Origin: Pelodera strongyloides
Lineage: Eukaryota; Nematoda; Chromadorea; Rhabditida; Rhabditidae
NCBI GenBank assembly: GCA_036852015.1
Contig: JAANDG010000375.1
Span: 62,001-126,000 of the forward strand
Length of the DNA: 64,000 nt
Reading direction: 5' to 3'
Shown: positions 46,996 to 58,853 of the stretch, one piece after another
Layout of the letters: each line of letters opens with the position of its first letter
How positions within the stretch are numbered: position 1 is the first letter of the stretch
Position numbers and translations under genes: made by a program
The notes under the pieces: model-generated
The model's input: the letters and a program-made list of their open reading frames with translations, nothing else
What the model was told of the DNA's origin: nothing
Database searches by the model: none

Positions 46996-47421
46996 TAAAG
47001 GATCGCAGTCACTACAAATTCGTATTTTTTATTCGCTTTTCATTAAATATTCAAATATGTGAAGAAAACTACGATTCCAGCACCATAGTACGGCAAAACG
47101 AACTCAGGGAGAGAAATCCCTGTGTATGAGTTTGACTAGTATACCGTAGTTTATAATTGCCCGTATAGAGTTTCAGAATAAATGCCCTGCAGTGATAAAC
47201 CACGCGCGCCAGGTGTAAGACTGCAGGCTGTTCACTCTCTAAGTACCCCTGGCAATTGCATATATGCACCGGCGACGGTCATTTACCAAAACCCATTTTC
47301 ATTGATTTCTCTCCCTGAGTTCGCTTTTATGTGGCTTTTTACTGGCTGCATATTGTTTTATAAATCTTCTTGCCTCTAATAAAAATCAAATGAAAAGTTG
47401 AATTTGAAGTGACTGCCTTCC
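46996..47421. repeat. Large inverted-repeat element, AAAGGATCGCAGTCACTACA end (copy 1)
   Basis: About 425 bases from AAAGGATCGCAGTCACTACA to AAGTGACTGCCTTCCTTT. The right border adjoins a family-1 MITE. Matches 53574-53980 at high identity over most of its length. Confidence 0.85.
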
Positions 47422-47603
47422 TTTAAAGAGAAATATCGGCCGGTTTTTGAAACGCATCGTGGACAACTGAACTCTTACGTATTTATGTTAATTTACTCGA
47501 ATTTAGCTCGAGTTTTTATTCTAATAAACGTTCATTTGCATACGCTGCATAAGAATGCTGGTGTTCTCGATGTGTTGCAAAAACCGACCAGTATTTCGCT
47601 TGA
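47422..47603. repeat. Family-1 MITE
   Basis: CTTTAAAGAGAAATATCGGC to CGACCAGTATTTCGCTTGAA, directly joined to the large inverted-repeat element on its left. Confidence 0.85.
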
Positions 47604-47847
47604 ATGAGACTGTTTCTTTATGTAAATAATAACTTGAGAGAATACAATCAATCTATATTTCTTAAGACCTAGGCCTAGTGTTAGGCTTGGGCTTATAGAC
47701 TTAGTCATGCACATTTAGGCGCGTGGCCATGATTAGGCTTTGGGTTTATGCCGAAACTTTACTTGCGAGTTTCTTTACAAATTCCAGGCTTTTAGTGATA
47801 ATTTTACTTTGAAATTTTATGATTCTTTTATAAATTTGTTTTGTAAG

Positions 47848-47858
47848 AAAGAGAGAGT

Positions 47859-47933
<75 letters not shown>

Positions 47934-47938
47934 TTCTC
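47848..47938. repeat. (GA)n microsatellite
   Basis: GA run with regular AAAGA interruptions, opposite in strand sense to the CT blocks around it. Confidence 0.95.
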
Positions 47939-48693
47939 TCTTTTCTCTAACTACAAAACTATTGTTTTCGCCAGTACGCTTCAATAGATAGCATCAAAAT
48001 CGTTCTTTCGCTGTTAGCAGTGTCAGCGCTAGTGGAACAAAACGCGGCGAATTTTCATTACAGAGAAGGTTTTTCTTGCGTTTTCCGAATTTTGGCATTT
48101 TTATAAAAACTATTTCACGTATTATCTATTATGCCTCATAGTATATTGATAGAACACATCACTTTTTAATTAATTGGAAAAATAAATGTGATTATTTGTA
48201 CATTGATTGTTCTTTCCTGGTTGGAAAAAAGAAACTCTGGCTCTGATATATTTTTTAATTATAGAAAAATATTTTAATCTTCTCCATATTTGCACACTAT
48301 CAATTATTCGCTTGATATTTGATACTATAAAAAGTGTTCGGACGATAATTATTTCGCCAATAGTATTTGTTAAAGCTAAAACTACGGAATTTCTTTAGTG
48401 TAAAACAATTAGCCCTTAGCTTGGGCGTTTCATAAATTTGCACAATTTTTTTCAGTTGTAAATAAATTATAAATGAACTGTCCCATTAGGTCTAAGTTAG
48501 TTCACACACTTTTTTTTAATACCACGTTATGGTTATTGTTAGATGCACTTATTCTGTTCATACACTAACGACTATATACTAAATAAAAGTTATTTATCCC
48601 AGTTTTTTTCTTACACATAAAGTTTGCAAAAAAATTACGGCACGTACGTAAACTACATTTACGTTGTCGCTATTTCTTTAGTGTTCTTGCTGT

Positions 48694-48873
48694 TCAACGA
48701 AATACCGGCCGGTTTGTGAAACGCATCCTGTACAACTGAATTCTAACGTATTTATGCTAATTTACTCGAATTATCTCGATTTTTTATTCTAATTTTCTGT
48801 TCATTTGAATAAACTGCATAAGAATGCTGGTGTACTCGATGCGTTTCAAAAACCGGCCAGTATTTCGCTTTCA
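48694..48873. repeat. Family-1 MITE
   Basis: CAACGAAATACCGGCCGG to CCGGCCAGTATTTCGCTTT. The left border has lost TTAAAG. Confidence 0.85.
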
Positions 48874-49111
48874 TTACATGAGAAAATTTCTGTTTTGTTT
48901 CCCGCTTAACAGTTTGTATTTGTGTGAGTTTTACACGTTTTTTTTGTGTAGTTCTACTTGTTCTGAAGAGCATTTGTTCCGTTCTCTGTAAAACTCAAAT
49001 TCCCATAACTTGCTACTTTGCTCATGCAAACGAAAAATAGTTATTCCTTTGAAACCTAAAGGCTATAGGATTTCCAATATATTTACCCTGCCACAATAAA
49101 CCATAAACGCA

Positions 49112-49208
49112 GACTCTTTGACCTCTGCGGAACAAGTCATAAGCATAAGCCAATATTGAAACTGTATTTTCACCCTTGAATAAAGGTGCACGCTCTTGAA
49201 GCGTAAAA
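49112..49208 (+). repeat. SINE family A, 3' fragment
   Basis: Only the tail is present: GACCTCTGCGGAACAAGTCAT then AAAGGTGCACGCTCTTGAAG. The tRNA head is missing, as in 5'-truncated retroposition. Confidence 0.65.
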
Positions 49209-49563
49209 TGTTTATTATAAATTATAATTTACCCTTTGACCCTCTAAATTGTGTTGCAAATCCCGTAGAACTGCTCTTCAAAAAAATATTCGTTTTACAA
49301 GGAGTTCATATTTTTTTTGAACTTTTTTTTTGTTGTACCATTTTTACAGTTTCTCGACTCTTGACCTTTTCAGTGGCAGCGTTCCTAGTGCCATTCAACT
49401 TCTCCAAAAACTGCAAAAGTTAACTCAAGTGACTCGTGCTAACAGAAGTGCGTTTCGCGCGCTCTTGGCGCACTCCTCGTGCACCTTTGGCACCGAAAGG
49501 GCCCGCCGCTCTACTGTGGGGACCTTTTACTGCGCGTCGATTTACGTTGTGTGTAGTTGAATA

Positions 49564-50276
49564 TTTTATTATATAAAAGAGTAACTGTAGCCTAATTTGC
49601 ATACCGATGTGCGTTACGGAAATGAAATTTCGTGTTCGGGTATAAGAAGCGTTTCGCAGCTCAATATCGAAGTATGCAAATGCAATTGTTTCCTATTATG
49701 TGAATTTATTATGATACGTTTGAAGCTTTGTATATAAGTATGCCCATTCTAAAACAATCATATTTCCATGTAGGTCGCCTCAGGCGGCGTGAGCCGACTG
49801 GTCTTATTATATAAAAGAGTAACTCTAGCCTAATTTGCATACCGATGTGCGTTACGAAATGCAAATTTCGTGTTCGGGTATAAAAAGAGTTCCGCAGCTC
49901 AATGTCGAAGTATGCATATGCCATTGTTTCCTATTATGTGAATTTCTTATGATACGTTTAAATCTTTGTATATGAGTATGCCCATGCTAAACCAATCGTA
50001 TTTCCATGTAAGTCGCCTCAGGCGGCGTGAGCCGGCTGGTCTTATTATATAAATGAGTAACTGTAGCCTAATTTGCATACCGATGTGCGATACGAAATGC
50101 AAATTTCCTGTTCGGGCATAAAAAGAGTTTCGCAGCTCAATATCTATGCATATGCAATTGTTTCCTATTATTAAATGAATTTCTTATGATACGCTTGAAA
50201 CTTTGTATATAAGTAGGTCCATGCTAAACCAATCATATTTCCATGTAAGTCGCCTCAGGCGGCGATAGCCGTCTGG
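49564..50276. repeat. Tandem array of three ~238-bp units with Helitron-like ends
   Basis: Units 49564-49801, 49802-50039 and 50040-50276. Each starts TYTTATTATATAAAWGAGTAA and ends GTCGCCTCAGGCGGCG, then a 4-bp hairpin CGGC/GCCG, then CTGG. The loop varies (GTGA, GTGA, GATA) while the stem stays. Confidence 0.8.
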
Positions 50277-50651
50277 TATGGAAATAAATGAACAAAAGTG
50301 TGATATTATAATAAGAGAGCAAACTAATGTATAGGCAAGATATTGAAAGAAAGAGTGATCTGAAAGATATAGAAAGATAAGTAAGAGGTCATGCATATAT
50401 TACATGACACCCCGTTCAAAGACGTACAAGATTTCCACCATGAAACCATCCGAGTTTCAACTCAAAAAATATTTTCGTATTCTTAGTTTTTTAAATACTG
50501 GTAGCGATATTATTTCACAATGCGCTCTTCCTTCCCTCTATTGTTACGCAAAGCGAGTTCTTCAAAATGAAAAACGAGTTTCTTTAGCAGTTGCTGTGCA
50601 GATAAATAGTTGATTGATATTATTTATTACAATTGAGCGATTCCGCTATCT

Positions 50652-50714
50652 TCATTCTCTCTCTCCCTCTCTCTCCCACTCTCTCTCTCTCTCTCTCCCT
50701 CCCTCCCTCTCTCC

Positions 50715-50748
<34 letters not shown>

Positions 50749-50750
50749 AT
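50652..50750. repeat. (CT)n microsatellite
   Basis: CT run with CCCT interruptions. Confidence 0.95.
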
Positions 50751-50863
50751 TACATTTCCTTTTCATTTCGTCCGTGATAGATTATTTTAATGTTGTGTAA
50801 ATCTGACGTACTTTATTTACACGTGCTTTGAGTTGAGTGTCACCTAACGAACCAAACTTCTCA

Positions 50864-51039
50864 ATTTAAAGCGAAATACCGGCCGGTTTTTGAAACACAT
50901 CGAGAACATCAGCATTCTTATGCAGCATGTGCAAATGAACATAAATTAGAACAAAAAAAGAGCTAAATTCGAGTAACTTACGTAAGAATGCAGCTGTCCA
51001 CGATGCGTTTCAAAAACCAGCCGGTATTTCGCTTTAAAG
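50864..51039. repeat. Family-1 MITE
   Basis: TTTAAAGCGAAATACCGGCC to CAGCCGGTATTTCGCTTTAAA. Both borders are intact. Confidence 0.9.
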
Positions 51040-52469
51040 TAGATTAGTTAACGTATCTCCTAATATGGCTATAACTTTGCAATATTTCCGTTTTGACTAC
51101 TTCGCGGAACACCGCCAAACAAGGTTACAGCCCATTAAAACATTATAAATCTGTTACAGCGCAGGATGATGCGTGTGCGGGCCGCATTTAGCTCTATGTC
51201 AAAACAAAAATGAACGGCCGACTGCTTGCGAGCCATTTTAATTAGGTTATTGTTCTTTTGAGAGAAATATTTTTAATTCATTGTCGGCTTTTTAGTTGTT
51301 GTGTTTGCTTAGGATGACATATAGCTTTATTTTTTTTTCAAAAAGAAGAACTGCCAAGCTTAGGCATAGGTTTATCCATACATAAGCTTCAACCTTATCT
51401 AAGATTCCATTACTGTTTTCGCAGTGCGTACAAAAATATCCTGGCTCCGAATCTATCATAATGCGTAAATTAATTGTAAGGCAGGACCAGGAGTAGGCTT
51501 AGCTTAGGCTTACGCTTAGGCTTGAGCATATACTTATACTTGAGCTCATTCGGTACATATAAGCTTTCCTGTCCACTGTGTTACAATGTGTACAAAAAGT
51601 GAGGTGGCACGCCAGCCGCTTTACAGTAAGCTTAATAATACTCGTTTTGTTTCCGCTAAAACTGGGTTATTGGGCTCTAATCGTGGATTTACAGAGAACG
51701 GCCATAAATGGTCATTATTAGCCGTTGGGCATCGAAATCTGCTTTTGTTTTATACAATTTTCGGTGGAAAAATGTTCATTTGTGGTAGGATGAGCCGAGC
51801 TCATAGCGGCATGGTATCGCACTTGGTTTGTGAAAATTGTGTGATAGAAGATCATTGATTTTACATTTACAAAATTTTTCCCAGAACATCGCCAGATTCT
51901 CGCCAGTTTCTAGCCGCGCGAACATATTCGCGCCAGCTTTCCGCGAGAACCTACCCGAGTTACCGCAGTATATATAGCGACTTATGAAGCTCGCAAACAC
52001 TTGCGCGGTGCTCATTTAAATAAGCTTATTATACATGGTAGTCATATTCCTCAAGGGTAGATGGAACAGCCGCGCTCCATATACGACGGTTTATTAGCTA
52101 TAATCACGGCTAGGAGCTGCACTTCGCGCTTTTGTGCTCTATTGTCACCTATTTTCGCGTTTGCAAAATTTGACTGGATATTATTTTTACTTGCAGTATT
52201 TCCTGTACAAGTAGAATTTTTAGTTGGATGAATGATCCTATCAAAGTTTCTTTCCTTTTTTTCCTACTTTTTTTTGGAAGAACTAGCTAGTTGCAGTTTT
52301 TCTACATAAATATATTTCAATTTTTTTCCGAATTCTCTTTCTCGCAATTTTGAGATCGTATCTCATTGATTTGCCTTTTTTCAATCAAGTTTTCTTGAGT
52401 GAAATAATGTGCAGAAAAATAGACTCCTTACTCTGCTAAAAAAATTTGCTAACGATTTTGGTTGATTCA
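51040..52469. other. Interval without a supported gene
   Basis: Holds a GC-rich patch at 51885-51965 with TTCTCGCC and CGCGCC motifs, and a 90-codon plus-strand frame at 51586-51858 that lacks splice sites or family resemblance. Confidence 0.4.
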
Positions 52470-52654
52470 GTTAAAGCGAAATGCCGGCCGGTTTTTGAAC
52501 CGCATCGCGGACAGCTGAATTCTTCCGTATGTATGCAAAGTTGCTCGAATTTTCCTCGATTTTTTATTCTAATTTATGTTCATTTGCATATGCTGCATAA
52601 GAATGCTGGTGTATTCGATGTGTTTCAAAACCGACTGGTATTTCGCTTTAAACT
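52470..52654. repeat. Family-1 MITE
   Basis: GTTAAAGCGAAATGCCGGCC to GACTGGTATTTCGCTTTAAA. Confidence 0.9.
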
Positions 52655-53312
52655 TAGATGTATGGTTCAAACTTGCACCTAGACATGTAAGGTCTATGTC
52701 TATGACAATATTAAACACGGTTTGGAATCACAAAAACGTGCAAGTTTACAAAGATGTTCTCTGTTATGCAATTTGTACCGTAACACTTCTCATATTATCA
52801 TTATTAGACATTAGACTCTTAGAATCAATTATAACACTTTGAAACTCTAAAGCTATATTTTCGGTTTTATTCCCCACTTACCCTTACCCTTAGACAGTGT
52901 TGGATCGTTATGCTATATAGCAGCGCCAGAGATTTTATCGTATCCCTTTGTTAACCATATATGAAAGGAAACACGAATGCTACGTTTCACCGGGCTATTA
53001 AATTGAATATTAAATGATTATGTTAATTCGGGCAATTGGTTTAGGGCCTTTGCATACGTATTTATAACTGTATATTAATTATTTACAGTTGTCAAGACCA
53101 CATTCAAAATCTTTGCCATCTCCCCGTCCACGTTTTTTGGTAGAATATTTTTTAGAGCGGCATAACAAGCAGTTTGTGAAAAGGATATTGGACAATGGCA
53201 TTCCCATGTATTGTATATTGTATGCAAAGCGTCAGCGATTAGTGAGCGATTTCTGAAGTCATTTGTTTATAATACAAGAATGGAGTTTGATATTCATTAA
53301 CTTTTCTATCTC

Positions 53313-53314
<2 letters not shown>

Positions 53315-53347
<33 letters not shown>

Positions 53348-53405
53348 TCTCTCTCTCTCCCTCTCCTTCTCTCTCTCCCTCTCTCTCTACCTCTACCTCT
53401 ACCTC
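53315..53405. repeat. (CT)n microsatellite
   Basis: CT run grading into CTACCT units. Confidence 0.95.
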
Positions 53406-53573
53406 TTCACTACCATATCTGTTCATGTGATCTCTCTTATCTCCTTCTATCTATTCCACGCTATAGCAGAGACGGACAGTGCATCATTATTCTCGATGAC
53501 CATGATACAGTTATTGCCCCCGAGACATTTGTTTCTTTTTGGTTACAACTTACTCGTATTGATTAATTTATTT

Positions 53574-53980
53574 TCAAAGGATCGCAGTCACTACAAATTC
53601 GTATTTTTTATTCGCTTTTCATTAAATATTCAAATATGTGAAGAAAACTACGATTCCAGCACCAAAGTACGGCAAAACGAACGTAAGGAGAGAAATCCCT
53701 GTGGATGGGTTTTACTAGTATATCGTAGTTTATAATTGCCCGTATAAAGTTTCATAATAAATACCCTGCAGTGATAAACCACGCGCCAGGTGTAACACTG
53801 CAGGCTGTTCACTCTCCAAGTACCCCCGGCAATTGCATATATGCACCGGCGACGGTCATTTACCAAAACCCATTTTCATTGATTTCTGTGGCTTTTTACT
53901 GTCTGCATATTGTTTTATAAATCTTCTTGCATCTAATAAAAATCGAATAAAATCGAATTTGAAGTGACTGCCTTCCTTTA
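53574..53980. repeat. Large inverted-repeat element (copy 2)
   Basis: Same family as 46996-47421, shorter by about 20 bases mainly near TTGATTTCTGTGGC. A GCGGTAGTGTACG-type inverted repeat follows directly (53975-54150). Confidence 0.85.
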
Positions 53981-54189
53981 AAGCGGTAGTGTACGTGGTC
54001 CTGGAACGTAGGCTCGACAACTGCATTCTTGTCCCTATGTAACATTCCACCTGTGGCGGAACTACCACTGAAGATCCTAGAAATTTGCACAAAACATGAA
54101 AATGCACCCATCCAGCGTCTTTCTAACCACACGTTGTACCTCTTTGAAATTAACTTTATTTTATTAGCTTATTGAACAATTTTGAATAT

Positions 54190-56350
54190 GATTAAATGAA
54201 GGCAAGACCTCTCAAGGCTGGTCAGGCCAAAGTTTAGTTTGATTGCATGAACGAAAAATTGGGGTATTGGACGAGTGGGGGTCGAACCCACGACCTCTGG
54301 ATTACCGGTCCAGTATGCTAACCACTACACTACCGCCACCCACACCCAAATTTCGTTCTTGCTAGCGACTTATACGGCTCGCCTGCAACACACAGTGGGC
54401 GCATAGCACCACAACTGCCTGGGGGGTTATAAACCACAATACCCGCTAGGTGTGAATACCGGAAAGAATGTTAAATGAAGGCAAGACCTCTCAAGGCTGG
54501 TCAGGCCAAAGTTTAGTTTGATTGCAGACGAAAAATTGGGGTATTGGACGAGTGGGGGTCGAACCCACGACCTCTGGATTACCGGTCCAGTATGCTAACC
54601 ACTACACTACCGCCACCTACACCCAAATTTCGTTCTTGCTAGCGACTTATACGGCTCGCCTGCAACACACAGTGGGCGCATAGCACCACAACTGCCTGGG
54701 GGGTTATAAACCACAATACCAGCTAGGTGTGCATAACCGGAAAGAATTGATTAAATTGATCAATAAACCAATAACTCTCAAGGCTGGTCAGGCCAAAGTT
54801 TATTTTGATTGCATGAACGAAAAATTGGTGGTATTGGACGAGTGTGGGGGTCGAACCCACGACCTCTGGATTACCGGTCCAGTATGCTAACACACACTAC
54901 GCCACCCACACCCCAATTCGTTCTTGCTAGCGACTTATACGGCTCGCCTGCAACACACAGGGCGCATAGCACCACACCTGCCTGGGGGGTTATAAACCAC
55001 AATACCAGCTAGGTGTGCATAACCGGAAGATGATTAAATGAAGGCAAGACTCTCAAGGCTGGGCAGGCCAAAGTTAGTTGATTGCCATGAACGAAAAATT
55101 GGGGATTTGGACGAGTGGGGGTCTAACCCAGACCTCTGGATTACCGGTCATATGCTAACCACTACACTACCGCCACCCACACCCAAATTTCGTTCTTGCT
55201 AGCGACTATACGGCTCGCCTGCAACACACAGTGGGCGCATAGCACCACAACTGCCTGGGGGTTATAAACCACAATACCAGCTAGGTGTGCATAACCGGAA
55301 AGAATTGATTAAATGAAGGCAAGACCTCTCAAGGCTGGTCAGGCCAAAGTTTAGTTTGATTGCATGAACGAAAATTGGGGTATTGGACGAGTGGGGGTCG
55401 AACCCAGACCTCTGGATTACCGGTCCAGGATGCTAACCACTCAAAACCGCCACCCCCCCCCAAATTTCGTTCTTGCTAGCGACTTATACGGCCGCCTGCA
55501 ACACACAGTGGGCGCAAGCACCACACAACGCCTGGGGGGTTATAAACCACAATACCAGCTAGTGTGCATAACCGGAAAGAATTGATTAAATGAAGGCAAG
55601 ACCTCTCAAGGTGGTCAGGCCAAAGTTTAGTTTGATTGCATGAACGAAAAATTGGGTATTGGACGAGTGGGGGCGAACCCACGACCTCTGGATTATCGGT
55701 CCAGTATGCTAACCACTACACTACCGCCACCCACACCCAAATTCTTCTTGCTAGCGACTTATACGGCTCGCCTGCAACACACAGTGGGCGCATGCACCAC
55801 AACTGCCTGGGGGGTTATAAACCACAATACAGCTAGGTGTGCATAACCGGAAAGAATTGATTAAATGAAGGCAGACCTCTCAAGGCTGGTCAGGCCAAAG
55901 TTTAGTTTATTGCATGAACGAAAAATTGGGGTATTGGACGAGGGGGTCGAACCCACGACCTCTGGATTACCGGTCCAGTATGCTACCACTACACTACCGC
56001 CACCCACACCCAATTTCGTTCTTGCTAGCGACTTATACGGCTCGCCTGCACACAGTGGGCGCATAGCACCACACTGCCCTGGGGGGTTATAAACCACCAA
56101 CAACTTGGCCTGACCAGCCTTGAGAGGTTTTGCCTTCATTTAATCAATTCTTCCGGTTATGCCCACCTAGCTGGTATTGTGTTTATAACCCCCCAGGCAG
56201 TTGTGGTGCTATGCGCCCACTGTGTGTTGCAGGCGAGCCGTCGCTAGCAAGAACGAATTTGGGTGTGGGTGGCGTCATACTGGACCGGTAATCCAGAGGT
56301 CGTGGGTTCGACCCCCACTCGTCCAATACCCCAATTTTTCGTTCATGCAA
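54190..56350. repeat. Tandem array of a ~275-bp unit containing a tRNA-like sequence (7 direct + 1 inverted copy)
   Basis: Direct units begin near 54195, 54473, 54775, 55038, 55313, 55590 and 55863. The last unit (about 56098-56350) is inverted. Each unit carries, on the minus strand of direct copies, GGCGGTAGTGTAGTGGTTAG, the stem-loop CTGGACCGGTAATCCAG and the T arm GTGGGTTCGACCCCCAC, then CTCGTCCAATACC. The spacer holds CTCAAGGCTGGTCAGGCC and ACACACAGTGGGCGCATAGC. Position 33 in the anticodon loop is C instead of the near-universal U, and the acceptor stem pairs badly. Copies differ largely by one- or two-base deletions. Confidence 0.85.
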
Positions 56351-57337
56351 TCAAACTAAATTTTGAATATATTATATACTCGTCTTCGACAAGTTGCCCT
56401 AAAACAAAGACACTGGCCTTCACAACATCAAACGCCTACTGTATTCAAAGGTTATTTTTGTGTAACTTTTAAGTTTTAACTTCGATAAAATAAATCTAGA
56501 GAACCGTTTTTCTCCCGTTTCTTTAAGTGGTTCTCTTAGAGACTGGAAACCCCGGGTTCGCCGCGTTTTTCTTCTTTTAAATTTCTTATTTCTATGCTCA
56601 ATTGACACCGCTTTTTCATAGAAACTTTTCTATTGTATGCCACAGCTTATTGACCCCATTGAAGGATTTTTGAGCGCACTGCGGGGAGCAATAATACGCT
56701 ACGGACAGTTCTTATTTGTATTTTACATAGGAAACGAGTAAAACCATTTGGCGACGGTTTCTTGTTTTTTTTCATGGGCAAGACTTTTTGTGACGCAGTT
56801 AAATTTTTTTGATATTTTTGAGCATACAGAGGGGAGCAATACGCTCAGAATGGTTTTTATTTATAGCGGAGAAACGGAGAAATTTTATTTTTTTTACATG
56901 TTTATTGTATTTCCGATTTTTTTCCAATGAAGATAAATGTTTATAATTAAACATGCCGCGCAGTTTGATTTAATTAAAACACCAATGGATTCTTCCGGGT
57001 AGACGTTCTTTTATAAATATTAAATATGACGTTGTTTATAATTGTGCTTCTAATACTAGACTCGTAGTTTATAGTTACAGTAATCATTTTTATTAGAATT
57101 ACACAGATACATGATCGCGAGGGCATCGTACGCTAGGAGCTACTTAAAAAATATTGTACGCATTATCATTTGGGAAGCGCTCTTTGCTCTCTCGTTTTGT
57201 TTAAAATAAATCCACAAATTTAATAGGATAAAATATTATTCTCTTAAATCAAAATCCGGAAACCGCCCAACGTTTTGTTTATTGCTCAAGCTCAGTGGCT
57301 GTAGTAGGTCCATGTGGTTCAACTTATAGCGGGCTTA

Positions 57338-57385
<48 letters not shown>

Positions 57386-58676
57386 TCCTCTCTCTCTCTC
57401 TCAATCGCCATATTCTTGGTCTTATACATAACATATGTAAAGCATTATGGAATGCAATTATGCGCCTATTGAGCAAATGATGTAAAAAGTGCACACAAAT
57501 AAAGCCAATACGTTATTGTAATTATGCGACCACGTCCCATTTTTGCTAACAAGTATTTTTGCAATTTTTCCTTCGACTAAATTTCCTTGATTTTTTTCTA
57601 TTTCTAAATTTTATTTAATTTTTTTTGTATTTCTATATATTTATGAAAGTGTAGAGAGGGAAATCTACCGTAAATAGAACACACAAGTCCATGCTGCAAC
57701 TTTGCAAACTGTACAAAGCGGTATGACATGTGATTTGCGAAGCGCACACTCCCTACATTTTATATGTAAATTAGGTTCCATTCAGTGCCCTGCGGTAATT
57801 CTTTTCCTCCTTGTTCTTGTGAAGTTGCTATATTTTTCCTAATTTCCTCACCTCTTTGTTTACTTATCTATAAATAAACTCTGCGATGCTTTTATATACT
57901 TTTTCTGTACTAATTGTTGACACTCTGGCTTATCTATACCTATACCTAGTCATCACTGTGCGAATATGCATAAAACTTTCTCCTTTTTTGGTATCAGAAA
58001 ACTTATTTCATTTTTGAAGTTTATTGATTCGAGATTATTTATAATGCCAAAATTTATAAGTTCATGTTCCAAATTTATTAAATAAGGAACTCTGTTCACG
58101 CTCACTTCGTGTCCTTATTGTTATGTATGTGGATATGGGAGCCTTATGGCCCACTCGGGTGGTGCGCGGCGAAAATATGGCGCCGCGCAAGGTAGGCGCG
58201 TCGAAAATGCAAAGATTGATACTCTCGCCAGATTCTCGCGAAGACTTGGTGGGCGGCGAGATATAGAACCTGAGCTTTTTTTACCGCGCCCGAGTTTTGT
58301 TCTCACTTTTCAACAGAGCTATCAGTGCGACTCGACTTTTTAATAATAATTCTCAAAAAATCGTCGAGTTATTTCAAGGTTGCACACTATTCAAATGTTC
58401 CATCTTTGTTATGCAAACTGAACATCGGATTATTGGATTAGAATAAATCGTTTTCGAAGTGTTGAATCTTTCCCCTTCTCCCTCTGACGCTCTCTTTCTC
58501 TCTTCCTTCCTTCCTCCTCTCTCTCTCTCTCTCTCTCTCTCCCTCAATATTCCGCCCCTCTATAATCTCTCGTCTCGAGTTTATACAATGCAATATATTA
58601 GAACGATATTCTTTTATTTCAGCGTAAACTTAATTTTGTATTGACCACTTATAAACTACAAATTTGCTTCCAAGAT
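56351..58676. other. Interval without a supported gene
   Basis: AT-rich. Contains a CT microsatellite and a GC-rich patch at 58140-58290 (GGCGCCGCGCAAGG, TTCTCGCGAAG). A solo MITE end AAGCGGTATGACATGTG lies near 57717. No exon structure seen. Confidence 0.4.
57338..57403. repeat. (CT)n microsatellite
   Basis: CT run with one GT and one CCT interruption. Confidence 0.95.
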
Positions 58677-58853
58677 TTTTAAAGCGAAATACCTGCCGGG
58701 TTTTGAAACACATCGAGTAAACCAGCGTTCGCAGCCTATGCAAATGAACATAAATTAGAATAAAATAATCGAGTAAGTCGAGCAAATTAGCATAAATACG
58801 TAAGAATTCAGTTGTCCACGATGCGTTTCAGTAACCGGCCGGTATTTCGCTCC
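58677..58853. repeat. Family-1 MITE
   Basis: TTTAAAGCGAAATACCTGCC to CCGGCCGGTATTTCGCTCC. Confidence 0.85.

Noticed and set aside
49330..49560. Possible exon SVPSAIQLLQKLQKLTQVTR after a ttttcag site
   Set aside because: No donor or partner exon follows before the tandem repeat array, and the 3' half is GC-rich low-complexity sequence.
54809..56139. Several 60-90 codon frames in the tandem array
   Set aside because: All are translations of the tRNA-like unit on either strand, shifted by small deletions. None is independent coding sequence.
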